Assembly (NCBI GenBank): GCA_029718625.1
Contig: CM056376.1
Coordinates: 120,126,222 to 120,190,221, forward strand
DNA length: 64,000 nt
DNA from: Synaphobranchus kaupii
Lineage: Eukaryota; Chordata; Actinopteri; Anguilliformes; Synaphobranchidae
Direction: 5' to 3'
Shown here: positions 24,401 through 36,841 of the stretch, in pieces
Numbering within the stretch: position 1 is the stretch's first letter
Layout of the letters: each line of letters opens with the position of its first letter
Made by a program: the position numbers and the translations under genes
Notes under the pieces: generated by a model
What the model was told of the DNA's origin: nothing
What the model saw: the letters and a program-made list of their open reading frames with translations, nothing else
The model's database searches: none

Positions 24401-24631
24401 GGGCCTCATTCACCAATCACTCTACGAACAAATGAGTTCTTAAGACGTTCTTTAAAACGTTTTTACAAACATTTTGGGATTAACTGATGTATGCGTCCTG
24501 AGCTTCTGTTCGGCCCAAGAAAAAATCCCAATTAGGAAAACATTGGTGAATGCCAGCATGTTCATAATAAAACGTTTTAAAGAAAGTCTTAAGAACAAAT
24601 TTGTTGGTAGAATGGTTGGTGTAGGAGGCCC
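24401..24631. mobile_element. Palindromic MITE, family B (231 bp)
   Basis: The left end is GGGCCTCATTCACCAATCAC; the right end is the inverted, slightly diverged counterpart ending GAGGCCC. Inner arms include GAGTTCTTAAGACG and GTCTTAAGAACAAAT. ATT flanks both ends (24398-24400 and 24632-24634), a likely 3-bp target duplication. It has no coding capacity. Confidence 0.85.
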
Positions 24632-24859
24632 ATTGTTCTTACTAGTGGGTTCATCATGCATATGTACATCTTTCTCTGCTGGTCAGGAAAGACAAGGCAA
24701 AAAAACAGAGCAAGGCATCATTCTTCATGCGCCACACACAGAAAATCACCAAATGGGCAAGCCTCACGGGGCATGTGCAGAGCCCGCCCAAGGGTTTTGG
24801 TGGCCCTAAACAAGAAAGTTGTGGTGGGGTGAATACTATACAATTAAAATGTGTTCCAA

Positions 24860-24862
<3 letters not shown>

Positions 24863-24943
<81 letters not shown>

Positions 24944-24960
24944 TAATAATAATAATAATG
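24863..24960. repeat. (TAA)n microsatellite, about 32 units
   Basis: A near-uninterrupted TAA/AAT array. Poly-Tyr and poly-Leu frames on the minus strand come from it. Confidence 0.97.
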
Positions 24961-25253
24961 ATTGAATTGTATGGCCCAGGGATGGTTGTGGCCCCAAAAG
25001 ACTGCATAGCGTTTATGCCAGCGGCCCGCTCTGGGTGGTATTCGGGTGTATTGAATGATGAATAAGGAGTTAAATTTTTTAGCAGAAGTCATATATTGTA
25101 GTTGCATGTGTTGTAGCTTGTCTTCTGCTTCCTGAAGATCAGACGCACCAGAAAACACTGGTGTGCAAATTGGAGTGTAAATTGCTTCATTTTTGGCAAA
25201 AGTGTTTGTTCTGGCACCACAAACATTCTTCATTTGTTGTCGTGCCACTTTCA

Positions 25254-25609
25254 TCCAACCATTATCTAACCCGCTTATTCCTGATCAGGGTCGCAGGGGC
25301 GCTGCAGCCTATTCCAGCACGCATTGGATGAGAGGCAGGAATACACCCTGGACAGGTCGCCCATCCATCGCAGGGCACACACACCATTCACTCACACACT
25401 CATACCTATGGGAAATTTAAATTCTCAAATTAGCCTAAACTGCATGTCTTTGGACTGTGGAAGGAAACCGGAGTACCCGGAGGAAACCCACGCAGCCACA
25501 GGGAGAACATGCAAACTCCGCACAGAGAGGCCCTCGGCCGGGATTCAAACTCGGTACCTTCTTGCTGTGAGGCGACAGTGCTAACCACTGCACCACCATG
25601 CCGCCCCGT
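25254..25609 (-). mobile_element. tRNA-headed SINE, V-SINE/DANA-like, near full length
   Basis: On the minus strand the element starts GGGCGGCATGGTGGTGCAG with an A-box (GTGGTGCAGTGGTTAGCAC) and a B-box (GTTTGAATCCC), the internal RNA polymerase III promoter of a tRNA-derived SINE. A conserved middle follows (GTTTGCATGTTCTCCCTGTG, GGTTTCCTCCGGGTACTCCG, CAGTCCAAAGACATGCA). The 3' part (GGGCGACCTGTCCAGGGTGT) resembles LINE-2 type tails. Heads and middles of this kind are known from the fish V-SINE superfamily, which includes zebrafish DANA. No clear target-site duplication was found. Confidence 0.88.
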
Positions 25610-25778
25610 CATCATATAATAAACTTTTTCTTTTTTTTCAGTGAAGATGCTCAATTTATTCAATTCACATTAGTTAATCTTGAATTTGATCTGAGATAAA
25701 TAATAGATATAATTTTGAGATATAATCTTTCTGAATGTACTTGACCTTGACTCCCTTGACTTTAGCCATTGTCACAAA

Positions 25779-26045
25779 CCCAGCTCGAGCTGGTTACCAG
25801 CTTCCAGCTCTAACTGGTTACCAGCTTCCAGCTCTAACTGGTCACCAGCTATCAATTACCAGTGACCATGTTTCACAAATATAGCTGTACCTGGTCACCA
25901 GCTACCAGCTCTAGCTGTTGACCAGCTGCCATGTTTCTCAAACCTAGCTCAAGTTGGTCACCAGCGACCATGTTTCTTAAACCTAGCTCTAGCTGGTAAT
26001 GCTGGTTACCAGCTACCAGCATAAGCTGTTTTATTTCCAGCAGGG
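25779..26045. repeat. ACCAGCT-rich minisatellite
   Basis: Imperfect units built from AGCTCTAGCTGGTNACCAGCT alternate with a CATGTTTCTCAAACCTAGCT module (25867-25990). Because AGCTGGT and ACCAGCT are complementary, the array is full of short hairpins. It is an intergenic satellite-like repeat without a frame. Confidence 0.85.
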
Positions 26046-26333
26046 CTATGTTTGTTACAAAATTCTAAATAAAGACAATTTTAAAAGAATAATATTAAAG
26101 AGTATAGCTTAGCAAAACACAATCCATGTAATGGGAGTTGACATGTTCAGTAAGGTTTGCTATGTATAGTTTGGAAATTGTAATGAGGAATGTGGCCCAG
26201 ACGAACTGGAATAATAAGAAATATTCTGTAGAAGATCAATAGTTTTCCATTGGTTGAACTACCAAGTGCAATTTAGGGATTGTTACTTTGATTACATCTG
26301 CTGTAAATGCTGTGTGCACCAATATTAGAGTCA

Positions 26334-27180
26334 AGTCAAGTCATTTTATTTATAAAGCACATTTAAAAACTCCAGGAGCTGACCAAAGTGCTGTACAAAG
26401 TCTACAAATCATGATAAAAATGCACATTGGTACAGTAGGACAATAAGACAAAACAGTAGGACAATACAGTAAGGTGATAGACACTACAGTAAGATAATAC
26501 AGTAAGACACAGTAAGACAACACAGTAGGACAATACAGAAAACAAATAGGGCAGGATAACAGCTATACAGAGAGGTAGGCTACATAATGAGGTGTATATG
26601 ATACATGTTTAAGGTTAATCGAATGCTAGTGAGTAAAAGTGCATTTTGAGTTGGGACTTAAAAGCATCCACAGAGGGAGCAGATCTAATTGGCTGCGGGA
26701 GACTATTCCATAGTTTGGGGGCCACAACCGCAAATGCGTGGTCACCTCGAGTTTTTAATTTGGTGCGAGGGATGGTCAGGAGGGCCATGGTTGATGACCT
26801 AAGAGACCTGGAGGCTGACAAGGGGGTTAAAAGGTCCGTAATGTAAGAGGGAGCTGCGCCCTTCATGGCCTTGAAAACAAAAAGCAGGATCTTAAAATAT
26901 ATTCTAAAATTAACAGGGAGCCAGTGGAGAGAGGCCAGCACAGGAGTGATGTGTTCTCTCCTTTTGGTACTGGTCAGGAGCCTTGCTGCAGAATTTTGGA
27001 CTAACTGTAAGCGGGATATGGATGCTTGGCTGATGCCTGTGTACAAGGAATTGCAGTAGTCAAGTCGGGATGTGATAAATGCATGAATTACTTTTTCCAG
27101 ATCGGCGGATGACAGGATGGGTTTTATTTTAGAAATACTACGGAGTTGAAAGAAGCTGGATTTTATGAGAGATTGAGCAA
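26334..27180 (-). pseudogene. 5'-truncated L2/CR1-type LINE, reverse transcriptase C-terminus
   Basis: The minus-strand frame (26615-27316) becomes recognisable from about 27177 as the C-terminal part of a Jockey/L2/CR1-type LINE ORF2: SRLDYCNSLYTG, then LQLVQNSAARLLT, ITPVLASLHWLP, FKILLFVFKAMKGAAPSY, and RGDHAFAVVAPKLWNSLP, ending KSQLKMHFYSL before a stop. These motifs lie downstream of the polymerase active site, so the catalytic YADD box and the endonuclease are absent. The first 46 residues of the open frame are not LINE-like and lie in flanking DNA. The 3' UTR runs to a short TTGAC tail at about 26334. It is a dead 5'-truncated insertion, with the remaining ORF still open. Confidence 0.88.
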
Positions 27181-28345
27181 GCAAAGGGGACAGCAAATAA
27201 AATAAAAATTGTATGTAATGCTGATGTAGCAGCCAATATAATGCACAAAAACTGCTTTGCTTAATATTGAAACAAATTGTCTCAAAGCACCAAACATGAA
27301 GAGACAACGTGGCCATTGATGCTGACGCTCATGCTGAGCTGCCTGAGTTTGTCCAGTGTTTGGCTTGTTAAGAAATGGTCTGGGCACTATAAAGCAGCCA
27401 TTTATCCTCTCATACTAATCTGGTGACAGTGTTTATGAGAGAATTTGCGGTCACAAACATGTGGGAAGGATAAGTAGATCCAGGAAGGGAGCAGTTGTCT
27501 TTGCGTTTGAATGTGTTCCACGGCAGACATCAGCGTCTGACTTTGGAATTTCAAGCACTGCTTGACAGGCTCTGTGGACGCTGAAAAAATTGCATCTCCA
27601 CAGAAGATATTTAAAAATATATATTTTCAATTTGGCCATTTCAGGAAATTAACTGAAATTTTAATTAAAATTATCCATAATTTTCTGATTCATTAATTTT
27701 ATTTAAACTAATTTCCTAAATTTACTGAATATAAATCAATCAACTCCACCCCTGGAGTCCATGCAGTTTGATCCATTTTGTATAAATTTTACTAACCTAT
27801 CTAGCTCTGTTTTCAGCAAACGTGCACGTCTGACCTCCATAGATGCACCTAGTAAGTAGCTTACTGTACATATTGGTGTTGGGTCTATCTGCTTACATAT
27901 GGTTTGAGATTATTTATTTATATTGGGGTTGAATTATGTACCTACAGTGAACCTTGACACCAAAACATGTTATCTCAAAGTTGTCTACAAAAATGTAGCT
28001 GTTTTCCAAAATGATGCTCTTATTGAAAACTACAGTACAACTAGGCTACTGCTGTAGCACTACTAGTACTGCTACTTCTAAGGAACAGTTTGCTAGACAA
28101 AAAGGCCTCATATCATGGTCCGAGGATGGGTATGGCTAAGCAGTCATAATTTGCATGGTCATAGATGTGTCAAAAAAATACAACATATATATTATTTTTT
28201 TTCAATTGCACAGGAAAGTAGAGAGGTTAACAGACAGAGGAGTGATGCAAGTGTAGAAAGTGTCATGATAATTAGCATATTTTTAAATGCTGTCTACTCT
28301 ACGGCACTTTTTTTTTTGGAACCAGCCTTCCAATAATAATAATAC

Positions 28346-28425
<80 letters not shown>

Positions 28426-30779
28426 TTAATGGTGTTTTTCAGCCATGGATTTATAGTCTTTTGCTGCATTATTATATAATGAGAAAAAAATTATGGTATT
28501 GAAGAAATTGGGCTAGACAAGAAACTCTTTGTAGCCTCAGTTCAAGGTCTTTGAAGGTATTCTGCCAAAAAAAGGTTGGTTAAAATAGCGCCACAGGAAA
28601 AGTGATTAGTTCAAGCAGCAATGTAAACTGAGATGTAAGCATTTACCACATTTGCAAAAACAGAGTACCTGCCCTAAGACCTACAGTATCAAAATCAACA
28701 AAGAGATCAAGGCAAATGAAGGTGGAAGGAAGAAAGTGAACCATTAGAGAAAACAAAGTCTGAGACAGAAGAACATATTCTGTGTTCTGGGTGACTGGAA
28801 CATAATCCAGATTGGAGAATCAAGGAGAAGGAATGTTGGTGATGGACAGCTGGATCAAGGTTATAGAGGAGAAAGGGAATTGAAGAGACAGGACATTCAT
28901 TTTGGAGGTTTTGAAGAATCAGGAGTAGGTGTAACATAAGTCAGTTTTAAAAGCAGATGTAAAATGATAAGAAAGGGTTGCTTTGAGAAATAAGATAAAA
29001 TCTGACCGACAGTCAAGAAAGAATGTAATGCAACCCTCCTCTGCCCCATTGTACATTTCTCAACAAATTTATCACGTGTACGTTTTTTTAGATTTTGATT
29101 GCCCATACACTAATCATAAAACTGCACCACATGCAGTATTAATTGAATCACAAAGCATCACCCTACCTGTCTTCTCTGCTATTGATATTTTTTGCTCATT
29201 TGAATTCTGCCCTGCACTGTTCACAAATTGTGCTAAAGTGGGATATATTTACACAGCTCCTAAGAGACGAGGTTGGACCGGGAAGGAAACGGCGAAGCTG
29301 GGATATAGCCGGAGAATGATTTATGGAGGCAGAGGAACTTACGGCCTTTGTCTAAATCGCTTCATGTGAGAACTGATGGCGAGGAAGAGACGCGTAGCTA
29401 AAGGATGCAGAGTAGGCGCAGTAGCCGCTGGGTCACCAATTATTCCGCAGACTTCGACATTATCTTTATTTTGATGGTCTTTAGAATGGCTTGCGATGGC
29501 TTGTGTACGCGGTGCATTTCTTCAGTGCCACAGCAATAAAGCAAAGACACTGGTGCCTCTAACCAGTCTGACTGTAATGTGCTCTTTGCCTTAACCTTGA
29601 ATGTGAAATGTTGATCACGTGTTGCTTATTTTTGTTCCCCGCGGAACTTCTGTTGGTTTGTTTTACTTAAAAAAAAGTACTTGTTTAAATGTGTTGTTTC
29701 ATTCGTTGGACGGTTTAGATGATAAATCATAAGAAAATAGTCCTACCTCAAGTGTATGTTCTTTATGTACATGACATAAATTTGAATTCACCAGCTTTCA
29801 TCGCCCTGAGAGAGGGAGGAAAAGGCTTTCTTTGCCTGTATCCTCATCATTTTTATTTTTCATCTAAGCATGCCATCTCAGTTATACGCTGGATCCATAG
29901 GGACACAGAGGCACTTTGATGCGATAAGTGATTTACAGATGTGATGGAAGTCAACAAATGGCTCATACAGCACTATAAAAACACTGTACAGGAAGGACCA
30001 GTGACTTCAAAAGAATCGACGCTAAACAATAGTCTGGGACTGATTTATCTTTATTTATATATTTCTTTCCTTTTTTGTCTTCATTGTTGTACATACCTAG
30101 CCTTGTGATTCTGGGCAAGGGCCGATAATACAAATTGTGCAAAATAGACTGCAGTATGGGAAACAATTATTCTTTTCAACACACTAGTAGTAGCACATAG
30201 TTTTTTCTTTCTCCATTTCAACAGTAACGTGTCATTTCAGTTATTCAAACTCATAGTGACTTTTGAATACATTGCTAAGCTATACTAGTAGGCGGTGGAT
30301 GTCAGTAGAGTTTCTCAGGGACATTGTTATATAAAATGCCCACCTTTGACGTATGTAATTACTTCCCAAACTTGAACATTTAAAAAATTGTATTGAATAC
30401 TGAAGCAGAATTGACTGTAAAATGAAAATATTTATAGGGTTCAAATGCTGTACTTAGGTCTAAAAGCACGGTATTTTCTTTTTTTGAGGAAATCTTTTGG
30501 TTGGACTAAGGAAGCATTGATAAATATGCCCTGAATGAGTGTTTGGCTTGGTGTATGCTAGGCACATGATATTATTACTGCCTGAGGAATTCATTTTAAA
30601 ATGCTTCTGTACTTTTTTCTTCTTCTCATAAAAGCACCCTTGATGCCTTTCCCCCCCGGCACATAATTCAGATATAGAAGACATATAATTTACAAAATGC
30701 ATGATTTGTTTAACCAAAAAACGATGATATCAGTTATAATAATACTATAATCAATAGAAGTAACAGTAGTAATAATGAA
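27181..30779. other. No gene recognised; one long microsatellite and a GC-richer patch
   Basis: A GC-richer block at about 29250-29450 has raised CpG and may be regulatory. AT-rich tracts around 27600-27730 are partly self-complementary. No exon with splice sites could be supported. Confidence 0.4.
28333..28425. repeat. (ATT)n microsatellite, about 30 units
   Basis: A long ATT array giving a poly-Tyr frame on the plus strand. Confidence 0.97.
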
Positions 30780-31125
30780 AAACTGTAAATTCCCATCCCT
30801 GTTGGGTTACTCCCTGATGCTTACTCCTCAGTACGCCCAGGAGAAGCAGCATTCCCCTTGGCTCAACGTCCTGAAGCAGTACAAAGTGAGAAATAATCAT
30901 TCATTAACCTCCGACCTGGAAGGGCTTCGGATCACCTCACTCCCGAGACATCTCCCATTGTTCCCTCCCCGCAGCTGGGGCCCCCAGTTCAATTGACAAT
31001 TCCCATAATGATCTCAAATAGATTAACTGGCTTACACGGCCCCTTGGTTTTCTTTTCAATTACCCTGTGAATAATCTACATGTGACCGGGCCCGGCCGTG
31101 TGCTTGGAACACGGTGAGAGAGCTG
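30780..31125. promoter_or_regulatory. Candidate conserved non-coding island
   Basis: This repeat-free block just before the duplicated segment contains TTCAATTGACAATTCC, AGATTAACTGG and CAATTACCC homeodomain-like sites among GC-rich stretches. It has no plausible frame. An enhancer is possible; no conservation test could be run. Confidence 0.3.
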
Positions 31126-31160
31126 ATCATGAGCCACCGTAGCCACGTCAGCACGGTTGT

Positions 31161-31165
<5 letters not shown>

Positions 31166-31194
<29 letters not shown>
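31166..31194 (+). repeat. (GT)n microsatellite (copy A)
   Basis: About fourteen GT units; the copy B counterpart at 36566-36640 is longer and interrupted. Confidence 0.95.
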
Positions 31195-31196
<2 letters not shown>

Positions 31197-31364
31197 TCTC
31201 ACTTATAGCTCACTTGCACGTTAAGTAAATAAAATAAAAACAGGCGATCTGAGAGGTTTTTTGTTGTGTGGCTGCGACAGTCAGCTAGAAAACAATCCGG
31301 CCATTCTGCACCGACGAGACGATCCTTTTCTTTCCTCTGCAATTACCCCGGTGCCTTTGGAGGA

Positions 31365-31386
31365 GGGGGGGGGGGGGGGGGGGGGG
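31365..31386 (+). repeat. Poly(G) tract, 22 bases (copy A)
   Basis: The copy B counterpart at 36808-36839 is 32 bases. Confidence 0.95.
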
Positions 31387-32978
31387 CAATCGGACGCTGC
31401 AAATTCAGCTGCAGGCAGGGGGTGGGGGTTAAGCGTTTTAATCGTAAAGGCGTATCAGTCACAGAGTGCTGTTACCACAGAACGTTTCCACAGCGGCTGC
31501 AATCCCATAACTTGATGTTTGTTTTTTGGTCTTTTTTTCAGATCTACCCACCTATTTTGTTTGTAATGTTGTATGTGTCAAGTGGAAGAGATGTACAATT
31601 AACTTTTCTATTCAGTAAAGAAAGTTATTCTTTCTTATTCAAACAATCGCTATTCCTTATCTTTTATGAAATTCCATTGGACTATGAAACAGGAAGAAGC
31701 ACATCCAATAATTTCATTGTTGAACTACAACATTGTGCATTATGTTATGAATTTTGTCATGTTATACTTCTGCATTATTAAATATGACCCGCACTATTTT
31801 TCTTATGATCAGATTATCACTCTGTCACAGAAACCACTCTCAAAATTCTTGGTTCTTCAGGTGTTAAATCATATTGTATGTGACACGAATACTTCAATCA
31901 TGCTATTTTTAGACTGCCATGATTATCCGACAGATCTGATTTGAATCAGTTATGAAACAAAACAGCTAAAAATAAATAAATAAATAAAAAATATCATGTA
32001 ACCACATTGGTATGTAATAATCTATTCAGATTCTCCAGATGTGATCTGGGTGTGGACACGCATATCTGATTTCTTTGCATTCAAGTGCTCTTTTATGCGT
32101 TTATAACATCACTATCTTTACCACATGCTGTGTGTGACATTCTGTTGTTTGGTGATCAATATCAACACTTGAGAATGAGCAATACTATTTCAACAGAAAA
32201 TTACAACTAGTGGTATGACAACAAAAAGTTACGTCAAAATCCGTTGCGAGGGGATGCGGCTTTGCAAGCAAAACAAAGGAATAGTTCACTTTCAGGGGGT
32301 TTTTGATATTATTTCGATATTTAGTTTTACTTTCTATTTTTTATTGGTCCAGACAGTTTTTGTGTGCCATTAAATAACTTTTAGATATATTGTAGTGAAC
32401 TTTCTGATGATCTGTCTGCTTTACAATGGCAGATACAGGGCATTCGGGGGTTTGTGGCCTAAGCAAGAACATACACTTCAAGTAACTCCAAAGCTGCCTG
32501 AATAGCAGTGTTATGCCTCCAGTGGTTGTATGATAATGTACAGTACATCTATTTGTCTCTGACTGGTAGCAATTGTCTAAATATTTTCTATTTGCCTGTG
32601 AGGAAGAACCTTCCCAAGCCTTAGCGCTTGGTGGAGCTACAGAAATGCATTTCATTCTGTGAAGCTGGAACACTCCATATCACAGAAATGAATAAATCAC
32701 CCATTAATCATATATGCTAGGTTTGTGCCATTTCTTGCCAAAATAACCATCTTTTGCACTTCTTTTATTTTTGCAGATTTTTTAGTGATGCATGACAAGT
32801 AATATTGCATTTTATGTATTATCAATAGATTTATATGGTAGTGACATCACTAAGCACCACAACACATTAATTTGCATAAAAAATGGTCTCTTTGATTTGT
32901 GCTGGTTTGTGCCATAAGAACCATTGTCTACGTTATTATTTTACATGATAGCAACATCACATACATATCACTTTTAAT

Positions 32979-33354
32979 CAGTGGCGGCTCCTGAGTTGAA
33001 AATTGGGGGGGGCGGAAAACTTCCCTTTAAACTGATTATTGGTCTTAATCATTTTTCAATCAGTTTCCTTGATTAACAATAGGCTACATCAGCATTTAAT
33101 TCACCAAATTGTGCACATTTTAATCAACATTATAATTGTGGATAGCCTACATGTGCTCTTCGTTCTCCGCACTCTTAATTCCGAAAATATTCATGGAAAT
33201 TAAACGATCTTAAAGCTCAGCTTTTGTTAGATTCTTTTTTTTATTTAGCACAACCTGCAATAAAAAATAATCTAACAAAAGCTGAGCTTTAAGATCGTTT
33301 AATTTCCATTAATATTTTCGGAATTAAGAGTGCGGAGAACGAAGAGCACATGTA
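32979..33354. mobile_element. Truncated palindromic hAT MITE (copy A)
   Basis: The left arm and hairpin centre are complete, starting CAGTGGCGGCTCCTGAG after the octamer CTTTTAAT (32971-32978). The right arm breaks off at GCACATGTA (33354) and joins TTTCTCTTTCCTGTC. The rest of the right arm and about 1.15 kb beyond it, present in copy B, are absent. Confidence 0.9.
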
Positions 33355-36042
33355 TTTCTCTTTCCTGTCAGTGTAGGGGCGACATAAATTGCATCACTCA
33401 GTAATAGCCATTTGTGTGAACATTAAAGGGATTGATTCCATCAGTGGATGAATCGTGATGTAAAAGGCAGCATATGAGGTGTGTTCGATTATCCCCGGCC
33501 TGCATAACTGCATAAGCTCATTCAAATCTTACCTTTTTACAAAATATCACAAGTGACCATAACCGGACTTCTCAGTGTGCAAAAGCTAACCTGATGCACT
33601 TCAAGACAGTTTCAAAACTTTAAATTATTAGGCTAAAAAAGAACATTCAAAGAATGAGAAAGCACAACCATAGGCAATTAAGAAATTAAACTAACTGCAC
33701 TTGATTGAACCCGACCTGATACTTTGTTCAATCCCCAGAACCTATACATTCTTTAAATTATAACACCTGATATGTCCCATTTCTTGCACCTTTGTTTGGT
33801 GTTAATGGTACAGCATCAATATCTCAATGTATAACTACAAAGTAATGTTTGAGTCAGGTATACTAACACATACAGTAAATCCCCCTTTGTAGTTGTCATT
33901 TTTAACGTAATTTTGCATACTAAAGTAATTTGAAAATAAACATAAAACACTTAAAAATATGTCTATGGACATTAGTTTCATATTAGATTAATACCATATG
34001 TTCCTTATGCTCTGATCATTAATATGGCAGACAGCGGACAAAAAAATAATGCATCTAACTTGTATTCTTCAATACTGAGATCCACCCTTTTTCTACTGTA
34101 CATGAAACATTAAAAGTGTAACAACCATATCACCTATACTATATTTTACTGTTGCTTAGAAACTCCTGATAGCCTCTGATGCAGTGTAGAAAAAAGGTAA
34201 CTGACCATCACAGCATTTATTTTGTGACTGGCTGACAGAGGCCAGAAGGGCAGTGATTTGATAATGATGACCTATCACCACATTTTCTGCACAGGTAAGC
34301 AGGTCCACGAGGGCAGACAGGTCAGGAAGTAACAGGATTAAGTTTGCTAATGAAGAGCAGGTCGATATAAAAGAAGGACAATATCAATTCACCATGAACA
34401 TCTAGTGCACAGTGGTAAGTCACCTTGTCTTTGACGCGAGTCTACTACTCAAAGGTTAAAGTTAATATGAACTATAGTCTACAGTTATACAGTTTACACA
34501 CTTATATGTATGGGATTACATATAGCAATGAGCAGTAGTGGTCCTAGGCATAGGCAATATAGGCCCTTGCTAAGGGAAACGCAGTGCGTACGGCTTGCGC
34601 TCCTCATTCAGTGAGTGTGTGTGCCCCACTATCCATTCTCCTCTGTTGAATTTGTTTTTGTAGCCCATGTGTTTTTGAATTACCGTCTTTTCTGACTTGC
34701 AACGCGTTCCCTTTTTACATTTGCTTGTTGCATACATTTTGCAGTATGTTTCTTTTCCTTTCATTGTTGCATTTGCTTAGCTTTTGTTTATGATTTGAAA
34801 CTTGCATTGTTTCTAGATTTGGAGAGCTTGGTGTTAAGAAACCTTTTGACTGTATGCTAATTGTACATTGAAGCTTAGATTTTTTCGTGTGCACTACATT
34901 TATTCTTAAAACAACTTTGATATGTTTAATATTTCAGATTTTTCAGATTTATGGCTTATGTATATTTTTTATAATTTATATATGTTTCCCATACGCTAGC
35001 ACTGCCACTGGCAATGAGTAAAACCAGAGAATCAGTTTTACAAAGCAAGTAATTGAAACTCACACATTTAAAATTGCATTGTCAAAGCCAGCTTCCAGGT
35101 GGATCATTTTCCTCATTGCGAACATACGTGGCTTTTCAGGCCCTTCCTTTCCAACCAAACACGGTCAAGCTTTTTCTGCGTCAGCTGGAACATGAACCTT
35201 TAATCCATGGATCTAGAAACCCACAGAGTTGCAGATCCTTTGGCAGAATTCTCAGCTTGCGATTGTGGTTGGTGAAAAGAATGAATTTAAGGGAGCTGCC
35301 ATATTACTTTTTGAAACCCTTCAGCATTTTAATGTGCAGTGGAAATTTCAATGAGTGACCAAATCAATTTATAGGACAAAAATATTTTGCCAACTGCAGA
35401 GCTCCATATAAATGTCTATTATTTGTGAACACTCTAATACCTATGTTGGACCAGTGTTCTTGCATGGAGTAAAAAACAGTTTCCGTCATTTCACTCCCTG
35501 CTAGAGTTATGTTTACTTTTGACATAATATAATCTGGCATCAAATGTCACCTCAAACTATAGCATAAATTTTTAAGGAAAACAATTGTGTGATGAATTAT
35601 CATGCTTTTCAGCAGAAATTTACTGGCTTGAGGTTTCATTACACATTTAGTACCATATTATGTTTCACAGAGAATTTATGAAACTGCTCTTGGCTTTTGC
35701 TACTTTTGCCTGTTTGCAATGTGATGTTGGAGTGAGGACCAAATTAGTCTCACAGTATAGTTGAATATCTCTTTTCAACAACTTGTTCAGACGCAAAAAT
35801 GAGACGAAAAAAAACAGAAATTAGATCATGGTGTAAAGCACGCTGGGATTGGGGAACATCATTCTCCCCTGTGGTGATATCTCTTTGGGTTCCATAATAA
35901 ATAAAAGTGGTAATCAAAAAAGCCATACTCCACAGACAGCTGGCCAACTGAGTGCCTGACTTTTTTCTTCTTACAAGGGAAAAGAAAAAAAAAATTCCAA
36001 GGATATATTTGTGGAAAGTTTTGGCCCCAAATTATTGCAAAA

Positions 36043-36542
36043 NNNNNNNNNNNNNNNNNNNNNNNNNNNNNNNNNNNNNNNNNNNNNNNNNNNNNNNNNN
36101 NNNNNNNNNNNNNNNNNNNNNNNNNNNNNNNNNNNNNNNNNNNNNNNNNNNNNNNNNNNNNNNNNNNNNNNNNNNNNNNNNNNNNNNNNNNNNNNNNNNN
36201 NNNNNNNNNNNNNNNNNNNNNNNNNNNNNNNNNNNNNNNNNNNNNNNNNNNNNNNNNNNNNNNNNNNNNNNNNNNNNNNNNNNNNNNNNNNNNNNNNNNN
36301 NNNNNNNNNNNNNNNNNNNNNNNNNNNNNNNNNNNNNNNNNNNNNNNNNNNNNNNNNNNNNNNNNNNNNNNNNNNNNNNNNNNNNNNNNNNNNNNNNNNN
36401 NNNNNNNNNNNNNNNNNNNNNNNNNNNNNNNNNNNNNNNNNNNNNNNNNNNNNNNNNNNNNNNNNNNNNNNNNNNNNNNNNNNNNNNNNNNNNNNNNNNN
36501 NNNNNNNNNNNNNNNNNNNNNNNNNNNNNNNNNNNNNNNNNN
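36043..36542. other. Assembly gap, exactly 500 N
   Basis: Five hundred consecutive N. The round size suggests a placeholder rather than a measured gap. Open frames drawn through it are meaningless. Confidence 0.99.
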
Positions 36543-36559
36543 CACGTCAGCACGGTTGT

Positions 36560-36565
<6 letters not shown>

Positions 36566-36633
<68 letters not shown>

Positions 36634-36640
36634 TGTGTGT
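36566..36640 (+). repeat. (GT)n microsatellite (copy B)
   Basis: About 37 GT units with one interruption near 36627. Confidence 0.95.
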
Positions 36641-36804
36641 AGTCTCACTTATAGCTCACTTGCACGTGAAGTAAATAAAATAAAAACAGGCGATCTGAGA
36701 GGTTTTTTGTTGTGTGGCTGCGACAGTCAGCTAGAAAACAATCCGGCCATTCTGCACCGACGAGACGATCCTTTTCTTTCCTCTGCAATTACCCCGGTGC
36801 CTTT

Positions 36805-36807
<3 letters not shown>

Positions 36808-36839
<32 letters not shown>
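36808..36839 (+). repeat. Poly(G) tract, 32 bases (copy B)
   Basis: An uninterrupted G run, ten bases longer than in copy A. Confidence 0.95.

Positions 36840-36841
<2 letters not shown>

Larger units (their letters stand above)
31144..36042 (+). repeat. Duplicated segment, copy A (4,899 bp), abuts the gap
   Basis: This segment matches 36543-42841 from end to end. Copy A ends exactly where the N gap starts, and copy B starts exactly where the gap ends. Differences include a (GT)n of about 29 versus 75 bases, a G run of 22 versus 32 bases, absence of 1.32 kb, a roughly 13-bp indel near 34947, and scattered one-base indels, many next to short runs. It contains no recognised gene. The open frame at 35053-35358 is identical in both copies but has no domain. 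Most likely an unmerged overlap or alternative haplotype. Confidence 0.9.

Noticed and set aside
24654..25254. Proteins with poly-Tyr or poly-Leu runs
   Set aside because: Translations of the TAA microsatellite; both frames exist because the repeat is stop-free on the minus strand in two frames.
25779..26045. CRISPR-like spacing of repeats
   Set aside because: Units are irregular, lack unique constant-length spacers, and the window is vertebrate DNA.
35053..35358. 101-codon frame identical in both duplicate copies
   Set aside because: Identity between copies reflects the recent or artificial duplication, not selection; no domain is recognisable.
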